Shown: positions 27,437-38,664 of the stretch, piece after piece
Layout of the letters: every line of letters starts with the position of its first letter
Position numbering within the stretch: position 1 is the first letter of the stretch
DNA from: Anopheles merus
Lineage: Eukaryota; Arthropoda; Insecta; Diptera; Culicidae
Direction: 5' to 3'
NCBI RefSeq assembly: GCF_017562075.2
Contig: NC_054085.1
Span: 36,474,039-36,538,038 of the forward strand
Length of the DNA stretch: 64,000 bases
The notes under the pieces: generated by a model
Seen by the model: the letters and a program-made list of their open reading frames with translations, nothing else
What the model was told of the DNA's origin: nothing
Database searches by the model: none
Made by a program: the position numbers and the translations under genes

Positions 27437-30400
27437 ATGCCGGGCGAGTCAACGAAAGCGGCGGAACCGGCCGCCGCCACCAGTCCCAGCACACCGAAAA
27501 AGAAGCCCACCAACTCAAAGGCGGCCCTCGCAAAGGTTACACTGCTCGATGGTTCGATACTGGAGGTGACCATTGATGTAAGTAGCACAATATCCTCACA
27601 ATTGCTCTGTTAAACTGTGTTGTTAAACGACTCTCGTCTTTCTTGCTCTGTACTCTACAGCGAAAATGCCGCGGTCGGGACCTGCTGAACTCGGTCTGTG
27701 CCGGGCTGAACATACTGGAGAAGGATTACTTCGGGCTGACGTACCACACAGCGAACGATCCGCGCACCTGGCTCGATCTCGAGCGTCCGGTGACGAAGTT
27801 TTTCCGCTCCGATCCGTGGGACCTTTCGTTCGAGGTGAAGTTCTACCCGCCGGAGCCAGCCCAGCTGCAGGAGGACATCACGCGCTACCATCTGTGTCTG
27901 CAGGTGCGCAACGACATCCTGGAGGGCCGGCTGCCCTGCTCGTTCGTAACACACGCCCTGCTCGGCTCGTACCTGGTGCAGTCCGAGCTGGGCGACTACG
28001 ATCCGGCCGAGATGAAGGATCGGTCCTATCTGAAGGACTTCAAGATCGCCCCGAACCAGACGCCCGAACTGCTGGACAAGGTGATTGATCTTCACAAGAC
28101 CCACAAGTATGTATTACAATGATGCCGCAGAAGCGGAGGATTGGGAAGAATCTAATGAACGTGTTTGTTCTTCCTCTTTGCCAGGAGTCAGACGCCAGCG
28201 GAAGCTGAGCTACACTATCTTGAGAATGCGAAAAAGCTCGCCATGTACGGTGTCGATCTGCACCCGGCGAAGGATTCCGAAGGAGTCGACATCATGCTCG
28301 GCGTCTGTGCCTCCGGTTTGCTCGTGTACAGAGACAAGTAAGTTGGTCGTTGAGATGATTCGCCATCACATTCAATTGCTAATCGTTCACCTTTGCCGAC
28401 TTCGTTTGCAGACTTCGTATCAATCGGTTTGCCTGGCCGAAGATCCTGAAGATCTCGTACAAGCGCAACAACTTCTACATCAAAATCCGTCCGGGCGAGT
28501 TCGAGCAGTACGAGTCGACGATCGGCTTCAAGCTGGAGAACCACCGGGCGGCGAAAAAGCTGTGGAAGGCGTGCGTGGAGCACCACACCTTCTTCCGGCT
28601 GATGACGCCGGAACCGCAGCAAAAGTCGGGCCTGTTCCCGCGCCTTGGCTCGAAGTACCGATACTCGGGCCGCACGCACTACGAAACGCGCAAAACGCCC
28701 GTCGAGCGTCCGGCGCCCGATTTCAAGCGCAGCTTGACCGGAAAGCGTCTCTCCAGCCGCAGCATGGATGGTTGGTGTTCGGAGTGACCGAGGAAATGAA
28801 ATGACATTAATCCTATGGGTTGTTTTGTTTCCAGCACTCGCACAGCAGGAAAAAGAACGTGCGGCTGCCAAGGATGCGGGCAAGGACGCAAACAAACGCC
28901 ACACGATGTCGCACCCGCCGGATCACATCCCGGATCTGGACTCGCCGACGCGCGGTTCCCGCAGCCCTATCAAGAAGGACAAAAAGGAGCGCGTAAGTGT
29001 GAGCCAAGGGAGGCCCTTGAAGCATCTTCACTTTCGGCACTAAACTGTGTACCACACACTAATCAAACTAAAGTTGCGAAATAGTTTCATCGCGCGCGCG
29101 TACCCACCCTAGTGATGTTTCGTTGTTACGTATCACCTACCCTCTCCTCTCTGTCTATTTCTCTGTCACTATGTAATTTGGCTCGTTTCAACTTCAATTC
29201 CCATGCTCCCCCGTGCTCCCGTTATTTCCCTTGTTTCAACGACACTAGTAGAAATCGTGGCCTTGTTTGGATGTTATTGCAAAAATTTTAGATCCAGCTC
29301 ACAGTTGCTGCTCTCTATCGCTCTCAGTTGTAATAGAAGACGTTTTTCTTTCCTTATTTCGACAACACTCATACACGAAAACATACACAGTTCCTCTGAT
29401 ACGATTTTGTTGAAATGATCCAATCGCGTGTTCGATCCCACACGTTTGCCCTACCATTCCTCGTCGAAAACCGTTCATATTAATTTCACTAATCTAACTA
29501 ACGATACCGTTTGTTACTTTTCTGAACTGAAATTGATTTCATGAATGCGTTGGGCACCACTAACAAACCACTAACCGATGCGAAATACGATTAACATATG
29601 TGTTTGGGATGTGTTGGTTGATCGGTTGTTCGGTTGGGCGGCTTCCGCCTACAGCTGAAGCGTGAGTCCAGCACTGGCACCGCGTCCGCCTCGTCGCAGA
29701 GCTCCCTCGAGGGAGAGTACGAAACCACATCGCCAAACGTTGTTCCAGCACAGGTTAATAGCTCCATTGACTTACCAAACATACTCCACTTGGATTCCTT
29801 TTTGCCGTATTGTTTACTTAGTTGCGTTACTTCGTTTCGTTGTCATATTTCTCAATTTCGCTTCATCTATTGCAATTTTGCAACGTATGTTTTTATGTTT
29901 TAAATTTCATATATTTTCACTAGTTTCTGGTATACTTCAACGGATTGTTTTGCATTTTTGTTTCCTCCAACATGTTTTCTCTCTTATCTACTTGTGTTAC
30001 AAACACTGATAAAGTTTTCAATACATTTTTTCCAACTTTGCAAACAAGTCTCTATTATTCCGCTGCATTTTGGTGCAAACGTTTTTGATTGCTGTTGTTA
30101 TTTATGGCACAATTTAGTGTAAAAGCTTTAAACACACAATCTAACTCGTAATTAGATCAATGTTTTTCTTTAAAGTATAATGCGCTTTACGGTAGTGTTA
30201 GTTTTTTTTCTACATTTGTTTACTTGATGTTGCACTAATTGCTTTTATCATATTTCTCTATTTACTCAGTTGTGTTTTGCATGATTTCTCTGGCTTTGTA
30301 TTCTATTCGCTTCTTTCGGCTCATATTCCGTTTTTTACCACATTTAAATTACAGAAACCGGCTGGAGGAGTTGCCGTACTGCCAGTTGCCGGCAAGAAGG

Positions 30401-33400
30401 ACAAACCCGAACAAGTTTCCCAGAAAGACGAAGGTCTGAATGGTATGTATTACGGTGCAAAGGTATTTTTGACACATATTTAATAACGAACGTTTTCCTT
30501 TTAGGAAACAATGGACAAGCCGAGGCACTGAATTCCTCCGCGGAAGAGGCAACATCTCCGTCCGGCAAACGCAAGGTACGTGGACACTAAGTGCTTTAAA
30601 AAAACACTTACTACTCTAGATCTTAAGCACTCGTTGGTTGATTGAATCGATCGATACACACCGTTGAACCGTGTTTTGCATCATTATTATGTATCGTAGA
30701 CAGTTTTTCCATCATCTTCTACTTCAATGTGATTTGATACGATTTCCGACATTATTCAAATCTTTATGGCCCTTTATTCGAAGCGCTCTGTAGTAGATTT
30801 TTTATATCGTTTCTTTTCCATCGTTTTTTTCGATTCAAATGTTTGCTCTCACTGAATAGTAGCGTCGAATGTAATGTTTTTCCCATTTTTATGCCATTTT
30901 TCATATGGCATTTGAGACCTCTTTTGCGTGTTCACGAAACGTCCCTCACGTGTGTTTCCCTGTATTTTGTCGGTATTGATGCTGTCTGTGTGTATCTTCA
31001 CGATAGGTAGCGATTGTTCGTTTTCTTATAGACTGTTAGTATTCAACTCTTCTCCCTTTTGCTGAGCGAAATATCTCCTTTGCGCTATCCTTTCGCCCCA
31101 AAAACATACACAATTTCCATAAAGTGATATTAGCCGTTATTAGTCGTTTTTGTGTACCATTTGATTGATTTTATTTTTCTCTTTTATCCCCGTTTTGTTT
31201 CTCCTTCTCCCATCCATGTTATTACCGTTCTGTTATCTACTTGCCGTTTTGATCTGACGAATCCTTCCACACATCCTGACATCCTCTTGATCCATATGTG
31301 TTTGTATGTATCTGTTTGTGTGTGTGTATGTGTGTGGTCGTCATGTACTTCATGTGTGTAACGTCCATCCCGCCAACTGTGCTGTACTGCCCACCCGCCC
31401 GTCCGCCTCCATCCGTCCGCGTGTTTGTGGTAACGTCTATCGCTTGTGTAGGGTTTCCTGTTTTCCTCCGGCCGCAAGTCGCCGAAGGACAAGAAAGACG
31501 CCGGAAAGGAGCAGCCGGCTAAGCTGATGGCCGCCGCGAACGGTAACGGTGGCAGTGCGGGCAAAAAGGACCCGGCCAAGGAAGCGGTTCAGGCGCGGGC
31601 ACAAGATACAGCCACGAACAAGACGCCGCAAACGACGCCGGAGAAGCCCGGCTTCACCAAACCGTACGAGTACTCGGAAAGCGAACAGGACCCGGCGACG
31701 GCGCACAAGAAGAACGTAAAGACGCGCGGCTTCCGGTACGACGAGGCACCGTTGCGCCCGAACGAGGAAAGCGAAGCGCAGCTCAGCCCGAACTCGCAAA
31801 GCCGCCGCGCGACCGGACTGGCGTTCAACTACGCGCCGGGTGAGGATCAGAAGGTGCGCGAGTCGGTGGAGAAGCGTAAAGCGCCGGGATCGCCGGTAGC
31901 TGCCACCGCCGCCGGTGTCAAGACCGATCAGCTCTCGCCGAAATCGGCTGCACGTGGACTGCCCGGGGAGAGTGAGGCTGAGAAAGGTGTACGCACCAGC
32001 GCTCGATCATACTCGCCCAACAAGGGTAGACAGGCGGTTGATCCGCTCGCTTCTGGGGCCGGAACGTTCCGTCCGTTAGACGACACTAGCAGCGCGTTTA
32101 TTCAGGGCGAGCAGGCTGGTGCTGCTGCTGCGGCAGCCGCTGCAGCCGCCGCCGCCGCTGCCGAACCGGCCAAGAAGAAGGTGAAGATTATGGTGATCAT
32201 TTCCAAGTTTGATCCCAAAACGAAGAAGGTCGATACGGCGCAGGGTGTGGTGGAGCATTCGACCGGCGTGCTGGACACGAAGACGGGCCAGATTGAGAGC
32301 AAGTACGGGCTGATCGATCCGAAGGCCGGCACGGTGGTTAACTTCAACGCTCGCACCGGCCAGAACGAAACGTTCCAGGGCCAGACGGACCCGAAGACGG
32401 GCCAGCTGCACATCGTGGGCGGCGTGGTCGACTCGGCTAGCGGCAAGGTAGATGATACGCTCGGCCAGGCCATTATGGTGGTGCCGGACGAGGATTCGGT
32501 GGTCGAGATCACTACCATCACCTCCAAGGTGGATCCCAACACGGGCAAAATCGACACAATCAATGGAGAAATTGAGAAGAGTCGCGGTATTCTGAACCAC
32601 CGTACCGGCATCCTGAGCACCAAGTACGGTGACATTAACCCGCGCACGGGAGAGCTGCGAGCGATCGATCCTAAGACGGGTAAACCATCCCCTGCGGCTG
32701 CTGCCGTGCGTCCGGTGACGGTCGATCGCAGCAATGGACAGATTATGGTGGTTGGCGTGACCGACCCGAAGACGAACAAGCTGGACAACAGCCAGGTCCA
32801 TCTGATTGCGATCGGCAACCAGGTGGATCCGGTGGTTGAGGTCACGTCCGTGCTCGGCAAGCTTGACAAGAAGGGTCTGGTCGATCCGAAGACGATCACG
32901 TACGACAAGAGCACGGGTCAGCTGGACACGAAGGACGGCAAAATCAACACCAAGTACGGTCAGCTGGATCTGGTGAAGCAAACGGTCACGTTTGTCGACC
33001 CGAAGACGGGCAAGACGGAAACGAAGGAGATCAAGGTGGATCCGGTCAGTGGGCAGGTGTTGCTGAAGAATCAGGTCAACCCGAAGACGGGCAAAACGGA
33101 CAAAGATTACGGGCGTATCGTGTCGATTCGCATCGTGCACAACCGTATCGATCCGGTGACGGGTAAGCACGTGCCGGCTGCCCCGGTCGAGGACAAAGAC
33201 ATCCGTGTGGATGCCAAAACGAACCAGGTTTGGCTGCCGGACGGTGGTAAGGACCCGAAGACGGGCGAAACGATTTACACTTCGAGCCAGGTCGATCCGA
33301 AGACCGGTTTTGTCATCACGATTTACGGCTATCTTAACCCGAAGACGAACGAAATCGAACGACAGGCCAAGATGGACCCGAACATGACGAAGGTGGACCC

Positions 33401-36400
33401 CACGACGGGCCAGATCTATGCCGCCACGGGCCAGGTCGATGAGGCCACCGGTGAGCCACTGTTCGCCGCGACCCAAATCAACGAAGAGGACGGCGAAATC
33501 TACACCAAGGTGGGCCGTATCGATCCGAAATCGGGCCGACTAGTCATCATCAAGATCTTCATCATCACGAAGAAGGACGAGCGGGGCAAACCGGAGGAGC
33601 TGGACGTGAGCGCGGTCGATCTGGATCCCGAGACGGGTCACATTCGCAACGTTGCACCGAAGACGCTGTATCTGTACAAGATGCGCGATCCGATCACGGG
33701 CGAGACGTACAACGTGGATCCGAACGATCCGCGCATTGCCGGCGCACGAACGACGGTCACGCAAACGATGACGCTGAGCGGTGAGATTGACCCGGCTACC
33801 GGGCGCATCAAGTCCGAGTGGGGCCACATCGATCCGAACACGGGCGATATTGATCCGGCGACGGCCATCCGCGATCCGGTCACCGGTAAGCTGATCCTGA
33901 ACTATGCCGACATTGAACCGAGCCACTTTGGCAAGAATGTAACGGTGTCGAAGGAAACGGTACCGATTACGCGCGAGCAATTCTACGAAGGCATCAAGCA
34001 CATGGACAGGAAGGCCACGCGCCGAGACTCGGAAAGCTCGGACGACGATATGACCGCCCAGTACGGCAAGGAAAGCATCAAGGAGATCAGCTCGGGTACA
34101 GCGGCGGCGGGCAGCAAGCTGAATGCGGCTGCTGCTGCTGGCACGCCAACCGTTGTGAAGACGACGACCAAGCAGGTGATCACGAAGAACGAGGATGGCG
34201 TTACGCATAACGTGGAGGAGGAGGTGCAGAATCTGGGCACCGGACAGATCGTGTACTCCACCCAGGAGCACAAGGTAGTGTAATGGTTTTGTTTTCGTTT
34301 CACGGGTGTGACAGCAGGAGAAGAGTGTTGCATCGACAGCAGCGCGTAACGTCGTCTATTGGCACTCACACTCTCACTCACACCTTGGTTGATTGTTTTT
34401 TATAGTTTTGTTGCGTTGTTTTAATGTGATTTTTGTGTTGTGCTGTTTTGTTTTTGGTGTTGGCTTGTTTTACTTTGATTTCTAACACATTTTTACATTG
34501 CATTAATCTGCTTTGGGTACGTTTGTCTGTTGTTTCATGCGTTTTCTAACCGTCGCTCCATTGATATTTATCTATTTTCACGTTCGCTTGTCATGTGTTT
34601 CGCTTCTATTGCATGATGTTTGTCTGTAGCATGTTTGTGTTTTCTTCTACACTGTTTTCTCTACCATGTTTTCGACTCTTCTTACATTTACATTTTTATT
34701 AGAGAAAGTTGTAGTAGTCTTACGTGTTTTACTTTGTGATTTTCGGGGTATATTTCTTCAACTAGATTAGACATTAATCCTTAAAACAATCGTAGTTTGA
34801 GCCTTTCAAAATGTAGTTGATTGGTATAATGTATTGGGCATTAGCGTATTGGTAAAAGTAAGTATGAATCGTTTAGATAGTGAAAAGACAAAAATAACCA
34901 AATTAACAACATCCGGCCAAAAGCATTCGTAATTTGCACATCAAAATAACATTGAAAGGCATATGAAACTTTCGTAAAAGCGTGTTTCCCGGTTATTGGT
35001 GACCCCATGTCCGTTGCACTGTGCACTTTTTCAAGCATCATGCATGAGCCACTTTACACACATTGGGGAATGCTGTATTTGTTTGTTTAATGCATTTGAT
35101 TTGATTTTTCGTTAACTAATAATTTGTTCCTTTTTTTCTGTTTGTGTTGCTGCCACTAAACGCGCGCTTTTGCTCTGAACACTGCGATTCGCGTTCCTTC
35201 CATTGCGTTATTGTTTGCCCCCCTTTCGTGTTCGCGCACATTCAAACCAATCCGGTGACATGCTGTGCAGGCGGATGCCCCGACCGGTACGGATGCAGGT
35301 AAATTTGTGACGGCAACCGCTGTCACGACGCGTACCGCCACCACCCACGAGGATCTGGGCACGAACGCGAAAACGCAACAGCTCGAGGAGAAAACGGTGG
35401 CCACCACCACCACCCAGCACGGTGAGCGGCAGGAGCAGCGTGTCATTACGCAGGAAGTCAAAACCACGGCCACGGTAACGAGTGGCGATCAGGTATGGTC
35501 GCTTTTCTAACAGAGCTCGCTTTCATTTCGCCCCCATACACCCATGCGATATGACTTTTATTTACTTATCCTTTCTTTTTTTATATTTTACATCATTTTC
35601 TTTCCCTTGCGTTTTCGTTGTTGTTATGCTTCCAAATATGTGTTGTTATTGCATGAATGTCCTGTTTGCATCCCCCCCCCAACTACTACTTGCACGATGT
35701 CTGTTCATCATGAACCTTACTCTCGACATGTTACTGGGCGAATGTGTTGTACGCATCAATTCAGTACGCACGCCGTGACAGTGTCTCATCGTCGAGTTCC
35801 GGCGACTCCGGAACACCGATCGATGGCCCCTACGGAGATGAATCGCTGTCGGAAGTGATCTACAACAAGTCCTACACGGTTTGTACAAGCCATATACATT
35901 GCATGAATGGGTAGATTAGATTCGGAACACGTGTACATCTCTACAACACTTGAAGAGCTTGTGATGCTTCAATTGAAAAGAAGCGGGTCTCTAATTATAC
36001 GTATGACCATTGTTCCGACCTGTTTTTAGGGAGCGGATAACGTTGTCGGTGCCTCACAAATCCCGGAAGGACCGAACGTGGAGCATCGGCGCGTGGTGCT
36101 TGATGATCTTGCCGAAGGTGGCACCACTACCCACGGTGAAATCGTATCGTCCCAGACGGTATCCAGCAAAACGCGAACCGTTGAAACAATCACCGTAAGT
36201 ATTGCTGTGTAGTGTACATTGTACTTTTAGTCGCTAAACTAACGTTCGTTTCTCTTTTTTTTTAGTACAAAACGGAACGGGACGGTGTGGTGGAGACACG
36301 CGTCGAGCAGAAGATCACCATCCAGTCTGATGGCGACCCGATCGATCATGACAAAGCCCTTGCTGAAGCAATTCAGGTACGGTATGAAGAAGGTGTCGCC

Positions 36401-38209
36401 AACGTAAATGGTTAATCAGACAAGATGTTCTAAGAATTTTAATTGAACAAGTAGAAACTTCAGATGAACATTTGTTGCGCATTGCACTCTATCTATATCC
36501 TTACTTGCCTTTGTTGTGTAATTGTGAAAGAGGTTTTGTTTTGTTATTGGATAAGATTTTCAGTTAGCGGAATGCTCGTAAACGTGAGACGTTATTCATA
36601 TTAGAGCTCATTCGTGATTTAGTACACAGTTTGTATTAGGGCACTGCCTTAGAAGCATGCCGTGAAGCTGCTTAACGATGATGTAGTCTTGGTTTTTTTT
36701 GCAAAATTTGTTGATTGAACAGAACCTCGCAACCCAGAATATCGCATTCATTACTTGATGGAGGGAATCGATAAGCATTAGAAGGATCTATAAATGATAG
36801 CATACGATTGGGGAAATGCGCCATCTAGATGTCAAGCTATGTACTAATGATTAAGACACGCTTATAATAGGGAAAGCGTCATGTTTTTAAGCCCAAAAGG
36901 GTCTCCTGTTCTAAAACCATTACTTTGAATCAAATTTGAAGCATCAATGTTGCCACGCCACTGCTTTATATTTGTCCTTTTTTTCCCTTTTCCAACATTT
37001 TATCATTTTTGTTGCGCTTAAATTTAAAAAAAAAAAACAATAGCTCACACTGCTCAAACACTCCCCTTCTGTCCATTTCCCTTAAGGCACAATAATGTAG
37101 CTTCAAACAGCGTGTTCACTATGTTATCTTATTTATCTATCGTTGCAAACCTACCGACCCCAACCTCCCAACATCCTCGAACAATTTACGTCCCGCCGGC
37201 TGCAGGTTGCTTCACTTAAAATCAATATCAACCCTTTCGATCGCCGGGAAGCAGCCCGCAGATATCTGCTGCACACGAGCCAATCGCCCCTGGCCGAGTT
37301 GCGCTCGACGAAGCCACAACTTCCCGGCCCAAGCTCGCCGCAAGGTCGCCCGGAAGGGGGAAAATGAAGCAAGACGGTGTGAAAAAAAGAAACAGGGCTA
37401 AAGGGGTCGGGTACCCTAACGAACGAACTGAACACTACTGCAAGGCAGCATTTTGAGAGTAGCAGTAGTAGGTTGAGTAGCCATTTTAAATACTGTTTTC
37501 TTTCGCGTAATTGTTGTGCGTATGTGGCTGCCTAATGAACGGACTTTTTACAGTTTTCAGTCATCGCTCAAGTGTTTCACTTTTCTTTGCTAGTGTGAAA
37601 GAGAGAAAAAACAAGTCATCCTTCAAAATGCGTACTGCTCATGCGACTGAATTGAAAATTTGCTATCCAAAAATGCCGTTTGATTTTCTTGAAGAGCTTC
37701 TTAGCCTGAGACGCATGGAGCTCTTCTATTCTCATTCTCATTGGAAAACCATCCCAATTCGATTTTGTTTTTGTCATACACATTATCATGTTTGTTCATT
37801 GGCTTGTTTCCCCCCAAACGCGAAAGGTTGTCTGTACGACCTTTCGCTTCAGTGTTTGTTCCACCAAGAGAGAAGAGAAAGAAAAACGAATCATTTTAAC
37901 ACGCAATGCGAGCCTCAAAGCATATGCTAACATAGCACCGATTGGAAAGAGTTTTGTTTGATCCCGTAACTAATAATCACTTCTTATTAAAATCTTCACA
38001 CCCGCTCAAATACACACACCGTCATATGTGTGTGTGTGTGTAGCAGAACAGCTTTTTATGCACTGTGTTCTTTTTATGCTAATTTGACTATTATTCATGA
38101 CAAAATGTATTAATTGCCTTTTCTCGCATTTCCCATTTTACAGGAAGCAACCGCCATGAATCCGGATATGACAGTGGAGAAGATTGAAATTCAACAGCAA
38201 ACGCAATAA
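27437..38209 (+). CDS. cora: Coracle, protein 4.1 homologue (FERM septate-junction scaffold)
   Basis: Coding exons are 27437-27577, 27661-28106, 28185-28337, 28412-28770, 28835-28992, 29655-29753, 30355-30442, 30505-30575, 31452-34274, 35271-35492, 35765-35878, 36030-36194, 36266-36376 and 38144-38209. All junctions are GT-AG and phase-compatible. They sum to 5016 nt, or 1671 residues. The FERM domain spans about residues 31-315: the ubiquitin-like lobe starts near KVTLLDGSILEVTID and the PH-like lobe contains WPKILKISYKRNNFYIKIRP. A FERM-adjacent region follows at about 318-366. Residues 367-505 are a charged, Ser-rich spacer, 506-1446 are the repeat exon, and the 4.1 C-terminal domain ends with TVEKIEIQQQTQ. 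Insect coracle is a membrane-cytoskeleton scaffold of septate junctions, and the size matches the roughly 1700-residue long fly isoform. The ATG at 27437 is the first in frame and starts MPGEST. Donors after 29753 (GTTAAT), 34274 (GTAGTG) and 35878 (GTTTGT) are weak, so alternative splicing is likely. Confidence 0.93.
28993..29654 (+). other. cora: Coracle intron
   Basis: The intron runs from GTAAGT to CTACAG. It holds a CG-alternating run near 29091 and no coding-like sequence beyond a short open extension of the preceding exon, which stops at 29041. Confidence 0.8.
29754..30354 (+). other. cora: Coracle intron
   Basis: The intron is AT-rich with a weak GTTAAT donor and a standard TTACAG acceptor. 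Nothing else was recognised. Confidence 0.75.
30576..31451 (+). other. cora: Coracle intron preceding the giant exon
   Basis: The donor is GTACGT and the acceptor is TTGTGTAG with a poor pyrimidine tract. The weak acceptor fits regulated inclusion of the following exon. The intron contains GT-rich microsatellite sequence near 31300-31340. Confidence 0.75.
31452..34274 (+). other. cora: Giant coracle exon encoding DPxTG-type repeats
   Basis: This 2823-nt exon has 941 codons and phase 0 on both sides, so it can be skipped without a frameshift. Its first part (residues 506-728) is a low-complexity Lys/Ser/Pro linker. A 14-alanine run follows at residues 729-742, encoded by mixed GCN codons. From about 748 to 1325 there are roughly 30 degenerate repeats built on a D-P-x-T-G turn, such as VDPKTGK, IDPNTGD and RDPVTGK; about 15 match DP-x-[ST]-G strictly. 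Units are spaced 12-20 residues apart with alternating hydrophobic residues, suggesting beta-hairpin or beta-solenoid packing (inference). The exon ends in an acidic/Thr-rich tail. Reading through the donor meets TAA at 34281-34283 after two extra valines. Confidence 0.85.
34275..35270 (+). other. cora: Coracle intron following the giant exon
   Basis: The intron is T-rich with donor GTAGTG and acceptor TGTGCAG. If it is retained, the protein ends two codons into the intron and lacks the C-terminal domain. No other gene was seen. Confidence 0.75.
36377..38143 (+). other. cora: Last coracle intron
   Basis: The intron is 1.8 kb long and mostly AT-rich. It runs from GTACGG to a TTTTACAG acceptor. 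It contains the GC-rich block described for 37206-37367 and a (TG)n run near 38024-38041. No other feature was seen. Confidence 0.8.
37206..37367 (+). CDS. Possible alternative 3'-terminal exon of coracle
   Basis: The last coracle intron (36377-38143) is AT-rich except for a GC-rich block at about 37190-37370. A CTGCAG acceptor at 37205 opens a frame in the same phase 0 as the upstream exon ending at 36376. It runs 53 codons to TGA at 37365-37367, starts VASLKININPFDRREAARRY, and ends in a Pro/Ser/Gly-rich tail. Used in place of 38144-38209 it would replace the final 21 residues of the C-terminal domain. I do not recognise this tail from other 4.1 proteins. It could also be a chance frame or an unrelated GC-rich element. 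Confidence 0.3.
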   Translation, partial: VASLKININPFDRREAARRYLLHTSQSPLAELRSTKPQLPGPSSPQGRPEGGK

Positions 38210-38664
38210 GCAGCAGCAGCAGCAGCGGATCATCACAATCACGTCTCTCAACGCCCCCTTTATATCTTTATGCTGACACATACACACACACACACGCGCG
38301 GGCGAGTTTTCTGCAACCTGCCACGTGTGTGCATCCCATATGTGCATCACTGTAGCTGTTAGGCAAAACCGATTCGATTCGAGTGAAAACGAACGAAAGT
38401 CGACAAATCGCGATCACACTCGCGACAATTTCAAACGGATGTGTTAACACAGATATATGGTATGTGTGTGCCATTAGCTCTCGAAATGCAGCCACGCGAG
38501 ATGAAGAAAGCGTGAAAAGTGTGTTTGCGCGTAGGTGCGTTTGCCTCCTACACGTTCTGGAGTGATTGCTTAATCGTGTGTCGCCGCAAAGCTTGTTGCA
38601 AATCAGTGTGCTCTTGGAGGTTAACACTGCTGCGAGATGCAGTTTGAAGATAACATGAAATAAA
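38210..38664 (+). other. cora: Coracle 3' UTR (minimum extent)
   Basis: Sequence after the TAA stop at 38207 starts with an AGC repeat and a (CA)n run and carries AATAAA at 38659-38664, a plausible polyadenylation signal. The A-rich, non-intron-like sequence continues to about 41 kb, so a longer 3' UTR using a later signal is possible. Confidence 0.5.
38659..38664 (+). promoter_or_regulatory. Candidate polyadenylation signal
   Basis: This is a canonical AATAAA, 450 bases after the coracle stop codon. A second one is at 43118-43123. Confidence 0.4.

Noticed and set aside
28085..28804. 239-codon plus-strand frame across coracle exons and introns
   Set aside because: It crosses two confirmed introns, and the FERM sequence is in other frames. 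It is an accidental frame.
32076..33476. Long minus-strand open frame of 466 codons opposite the coracle repeat exon
   Set aside because: It mirrors the biased GAC-CCG-AAG-ACG repeat codons, which have no stops on the reverse strand. Its Leu/Arg/Val/Asp-rich translation has no domain, start context or splice logic.
33540..34271. Second minus-strand frame of 243 codons opposite the same exon
   Set aside because: It is a shadow of the coding strand for the same reason.
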